A DNA stretch of 8,522 nucleotides from Sulfurovum sp. (GTDB lineage Bacteria > Campylobacterota > Campylobacteria > Campylobacterales > Sulfurovaceae). This document shows positions 5,924 through 8,522 of the stretch, one piece after another (the first letter of the stretch is position 1; each line of letters starts with the position of its first letter). The translations under genes and the position numbers were made by a program. Below the pieces are notes generated by a model that ran no database searches, had not been told where the DNA came from, and was given only the letters and a program-made list of their open reading frames with translations. Where the stretch lies: NCBI GenBank assembly GCA_026193735.1, contig JAPHUJ010000329.1, positions 1 through 8,522 on the forward strand, written 5' to 3'.

Positions 5924-6700
5924 TTACCTTTTTAGTTGGATTTTATCTTTTGCTTCCTTGAGGATATCAAGAAAATCTTCTTTGTTCCATGAACCTGGAA
6001 TGTTGTTTATTACTCTACCTTTTTTATCAATAAAAATAAAGCTTGGTGTCAAATAAGCCTTTAATCCCAAGGGGAGTTTTGTAGTAGAGATATCTACTTC
6101 AACAGGAACAAAGTCTTTTTCTAAAACCTGAATCACCTCTTCCTCTATCATTACTTCTGCATCCATTTTTCTACAGAAATGGCATTCTTTTGTCATGACT
6201 TTGATCATTATGATCTTGTTTTCTTTTTCTGCCTTTTCCAATGCTTTGTCAAAACCTTCGTACTTCACACTTTTTTCTTTGATCACCTTCGTATCAAAAT
6301 CATAAATAAATGTACTCACTTCTTCCAATTCATCTTCTGTAACCTTTCCCTTTAAACTGGGCATGGTTTTAAAATGCTGCATCACATCATCTAGACAGAG
6401 ACTCTTCTCTCTATCTGGGTTGAACACATACTCACTGATGAAGGCTGCCACTTCCATGCGGTGTATGTCATTATCACCTTTAGGATCACCGATACGCTGC
6501 TTTAGTCGGTAAGAGAGTTGGTTTAGCGTGGGTGCAGTCAGTTTAAGCAGTGTATTGTTATGATCTAAAAAATTCTCTTTTAACTTAGACATAGAGATAA
6601 AGCCTTGATGGCATGAAGCACATTTTTTTTCATAAACTTCTTGCCCTTCTACTCCAAAAAGCAGACTTGCACACAAAAAAACCGATAACACTAATTTCAC
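5924..6700 (-). CDS. Periplasmic cytochrome c-thioredoxin fusion protein
   Basis: The 258-residue protein joins two redox domains. After a signal peptide (1-18) comes a class I-like monoheme cytochrome c domain (about 20-136). Its heme motif is CASCH (27-31), and M113 in FKTMPSLKG is the likely axial ligand, followed by the usual final helix (EDELEEVSTFIYDF). A thioredoxin-fold domain (about 145-255) follows, with CHFC (173-176) in TKECHFCRKMDAEVM and the cis-proline in YLTPSFIF (P219). This arrangement could move electrons between a protein thiol or disulfide and the respiratory cytochrome pool. SoxW-like thioredoxins of sulfur oxidisers are a possible analogue. The start is GTG at 6700, preceded by GAGGA. 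It overlaps the stop of the preceding hydrolase gene by four bases (GTGA), so translation is coupled. The domain assignment is strong; the physiological partner is not known. Confidence 0.88.
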   Translation of the reverse strand: MKLVLSVFLCASLLFGVEGQEVYEKKCASCHQGFISMSKLKENFLDHNNTLLKLTAPTLNQLSYRLKQRIGDPKGDNDIHRMEVAAFISEYVFNPDREKSLCLDDVMQHFKTMPSLKGKVTEDELEEVSTFIYDFDTKVIKEKSVKYEGFDKALEKAEKENKIIMIKVMTKECHFCRKMDAEVMIEEEVIQVLEKDFVPVEVDISTTKLPLGLKAYLTPSFIFIDKKGRVINNIPGSWNKEDFLDILKEAKDKIQLKR

Positions 6701-7614
6701 TCTTCATCCTCGCTATACATTTCTAATTCACTGTATGCATCAAAAACATTACGACGATGAAGCACATCATAAAGCTTCATGTGCTTATACTCCGGCATCA
6801 CCACACGTTTGGTAATTTCATCGATACCCACATCATCCGATAAAGCCTCTAAAATTTGCTTTTTCATCTCAATGAGATATCTTTTAAATACCTGTGTAGC
6901 ATTGGAGTCTGTTGCATAACCATGCCCGCCTACTATGACTTCAGCATGCATGCTATCTATAAGATCCAAAGCTTTAAGTGAACCAATGATGGAGCCGTCA
7001 CGCAAAGAACTCAACCTATCATTAAAGACCAGATCTCCTACAAAAAGTACCTTTTTTTGAGGTAAATAGACAATAAGATCGCCTTTTGTGTGTGCTTTGT
7101 CTACCAATTGTTTTATGGCAAATGCAGTACCACCTATGGTAAAATCATAATATTGATCAACTACTCTATCGAGTTTTACTACTTCAGTACCCGCGTAAAT
7201 CTCTTTGCCTACACTCTTTGCCATGCGTGTAGTCATTCCTGGTATGACATTTTGTTCATAGGTCTTTGGACCCATCAACAAAGCGCCTTTGCTTTTATAA
7301 AAACTATTGCCCAACCAATGGTCATCATGATCATGTGTATTGATGACAAATTTTACAGGGAGTTTTGCGATCTCTTGCATTTGAGTATACGCCTGTTGTG
7401 CATAACCAAAAGTAGGACCGCTGTCGATAACGACAAAGCCCTCTTTTGTTTTTACAAAGCATGTGTTGACCATGTTGCCACCATTTTCTTTGCTTATGTT
7501 TTCAGGTGCTCCAAAAAAACAGTAAACATCTTTGGCAAGTTCCACAGGCTTTAAGTGATATTCATACGCCTGTAGAGTCAAAAATGACAAACAAAACACC
7601 ATCATGCTTTTCAT
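6697..7614 (-). CDS. Exported metallo-beta-lactamase-fold hydrolase (quinoprotein relay / SoxH-like)
   Basis: The 305-residue protein has a short signal peptide (1-16) and a complete binuclear MBL metal site: THDHDDH (93-99; H94, H96, D98, H99), H175 in KAHTKGDL, D194 in FVGDLVF and H231 in GGHG. The order and the segment AHTKGDLIVYLPQKKVLFVGDL resemble the periplasmic SoxH and 'quinoprotein relay system zinc metallohydrolase' group rather than the true antibiotic beta-lactamases. It is less like the mononuclear-iron ETHE1 persulfide dioxygenases, since it keeps the full two-metal set. The SoxH substrate is unsettled; glutathione or other thiol esters have been suggested for the fold. The ATG at 7614 has AGGA upstream and lies nine bases after the porin stop. 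Its end overlaps the cytochrome-thioredoxin start by four bases, so it sits firmly in the operon. Confidence 0.87.
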   Translation of the reverse strand: MKSMMVFCLSFLTLQAYEYHLKPVELAKDVYCFFGAPENISKENGGNMVNTCFVKTKEGFVVIDSGPTFGYAQQAYTQMQEIAKLPVKFVINTHDHDDHWLGNSFYKSKGALLMGPKTYEQNVIPGMTTRMAKSVGKEIYAGTEVVKLDRVVDQYYDFTIGGTAFAIKQLVDKAHTKGDLIVYLPQKKVLFVGDLVFNDRLSSLRDGSIIGSLKALDLIDSMHAEVIVGGHGYATDSNATQVFKRYLIEMKKQILEALSDDVGIDEITKRVVMPEYKHMKLYDVLHRRNVFDAYSELEMYSEDEE

Positions 7615-7623
7615 ATCTTTATC

Positions 7624-8522
7624 CTAGAAAAGGTAGTTAAACTCTAAACGATATTCATTATAAGACACATCTGCTTTACCTGTTGATCCTGGATCAGCAT
7701 CAACCAAACCTATACGTGTTCTCATTTGAAGTCTTTTTGTGATATTCGTCCATGTATCTAGGTGCCAGATGTTACTGTCTGCCTGTACATATGTTTTTGC
7801 ATCATCAAAATCCTGTATTGCATATCTTAAACTTGCTTTCCAAGTTGAGTTGAACTTATACACAGCTCTTGCCATAAAAGTTTCAGTATTTGCAACCCAG
7901 TTATACTGTGCCATTGCTCTTGTAAATCCACCTGTAGGAAATCCTCTCCATGGAGCAACGATATCTGCTTCATCTGCAACTTTTGAATACCCTAGTCTAA
8001 AGAAACCTTTTTTGTTTGGCATTTCAAGGTCAACTCTGGCTGCAAAAAGACTACTATCTAGTGAATTTGCTGTACTTAAATCATAACCAGCACCTATAAG
8101 AGAATCTGTCTTACCAGAAAGGTTACTGTTTGTAACTGCAGCAACATCTCCTCCACCATCATCCATTTGAGCAAAATATCTTATACCTGGTCTCACTGCC
8201 CATCCATTATCAAGCGCTACCCTATAGTGTGCTTCAGCCACAATATCGGTCACTACGCCAGGCACTGTTAAAGCACTTAATGTAAAGTCTAGATTGTCTA
8301 CAGCTTTTGTATTTACATCTGCTAAAAACATGTCATGGTTTGGATCTTCTCCAGCTGCAACAAAATTCGCATAGCTAAGCCCTTTATGTACACCTGCATC
8401 ATCATTATTATCCCATGAATTACCATCAGCATCCTTAAATGTTATAACATCATGCGCATCTTCATGGTCTCTTAGCTTTTGTTTTCCAAACCAAGCTGCT
8501 CTAGCTGTAGTTTTTGGTGCTA
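7624..8522 (-). CDS. Outer-membrane porin, Campylobacterota OprD-like type, 5' end outside window
   Basis: The minus-strand frame is open to the right edge, with no stop after 7626. The first in-frame ATG seen (8331) is internal: coherent protein sequence continues upstream of it (for example AWFGKQKLRDHEDAHDVITF, about 8432-8493), and there is no ribosome binding site. The visible 299 residues alternate hydrophobic and polar residues in amphipathic beta strands (AEAHYRVALDNGWAVRPGIRYF, TFMARAVYKFNSTWKASLRYA). They end in YNEYRLEFNYLF, a typical outer-membrane beta signal with a terminal Phe. There are no cysteines in the visible part. It is probably a passive channel for small anions or organic compounds, and it leads the operon, so it may supply the substrate of the periplasmic proteins that follow. 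The specificity cannot be told. Confidence 0.85.
   Translation of the reverse strand, partial: APKTTARAAWFGKQKLRDHEDAHDVITFKDADGNSWDNNDDAGVHKGLSYANFVAAGEDPNHDMFLADVNTKAVDNLDFTLSALTVPGVVTDIVAEAHYRVALDNGWAVRPGIRYFAQMDDGGGDVAAVTNSNLSGKTDSLIGAGYDLSTANSLDSSLFAARVDLEMPNKKGFFRLGYSKVADEADIVAPWRGFPTGGFTRAMAQYNWVANTETFMARAVYKFNSTWKASLRYAIQDFDDAKTYVQADSNIWHLDTWTNITKRLQMRTRIGLVDADPGSTGKADVSYNEYRLEFNYLF

Noticed and set aside
7090..7554. 154-codon plus-strand open frame
   Set aside because: It lies wholly antisense to the MBL hydrolase, which has an intact catalytic motif set. Its translation is low-complexity, rich in Phe, Cys and Tyr, and typical of a shadow frame.
6697..7614. Antibiotic-resistance beta-lactamase or ETHE1 persulfide dioxygenase
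   Set aside because: The full two-metal ligand set, the AHTKGDL segment and the operon context fit the SoxH/quinoprotein-relay group better. Nothing specific to lactamases or to ETHE1 was seen.
7739..8086. 115-codon plus-strand open frame
   Set aside because: It is antisense to the porin, whose beta-strand pattern and terminal signal are clear.
8329..8331. ATG as the start of the porin gene
   Set aside because: The frame stays open upstream with porin-like sequence to the window edge, there is no ribosome binding site, and no signal peptide follows this ATG. The gene is simply cut by the edge.

Overview
The window looks like the chromosome of a sulfur-oxidising member of the Campylobacterota (Sulfurovum or Sulfurimonas type). 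This is inferred, not proven. The DNA is AT-rich, genes are tightly packed with AAGGA-type ribosome binding sites, and the products (a Campylobacterota-type porin, a DUF5718 protein, periplasmic c-type cytochrome, DsrE and DUF302 proteins) fit that group.

The left part (1-1649) is on the plus strand. It holds the 3' part of dnaJ, whose J domain lies mostly outside the window, and then a separately promoted ferritin-like diiron protein. The ferritin gene has a plausible Fur/PerR-type operator and a -10 box upstream. It converges on a minus-strand gene of the DUF5718 family, one base away, and a perfect hairpin lies across the junction. The DUF5718 protein carries most of the recognisable motifs of the fumarylacetoacetate hydrolase (FAH) fold. 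Next, also on the minus strand, is an exported retropepsin-like protease of the RimK-associated type, with its own extended -10 promoter.

The stretch 3146-3488 has no intact gene. It holds that promoter, a short and probably frameshifted coding remnant, and an inverted repeat.

The right half (3489-8522) is one co-oriented minus-strand block of six genes, read from the right edge leftwards: outer-membrane porin (5' end outside the window), metallo-beta-lactamase-fold hydrolase, cytochrome c-thioredoxin fusion, DsrE-family protein, and two adjacent paralogous tandem-DUF302 proteins. The first four are separated by +9, -4 and +4 bases, so they are almost certainly one transcript. The DUF302 pair follows after 67 bases and may also have its own promoter. 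All the complete products have signal peptides, so the cluster encodes an outer-membrane pore plus a set of periplasmic proteins with redox, thiol or persulfide-type folds. The most interesting hypothesis here is that this is a periplasmic sulfur or thiol processing module. It lacks the core Sox or Dsr enzymes within the window, and its substrate cannot be read from the sequence.
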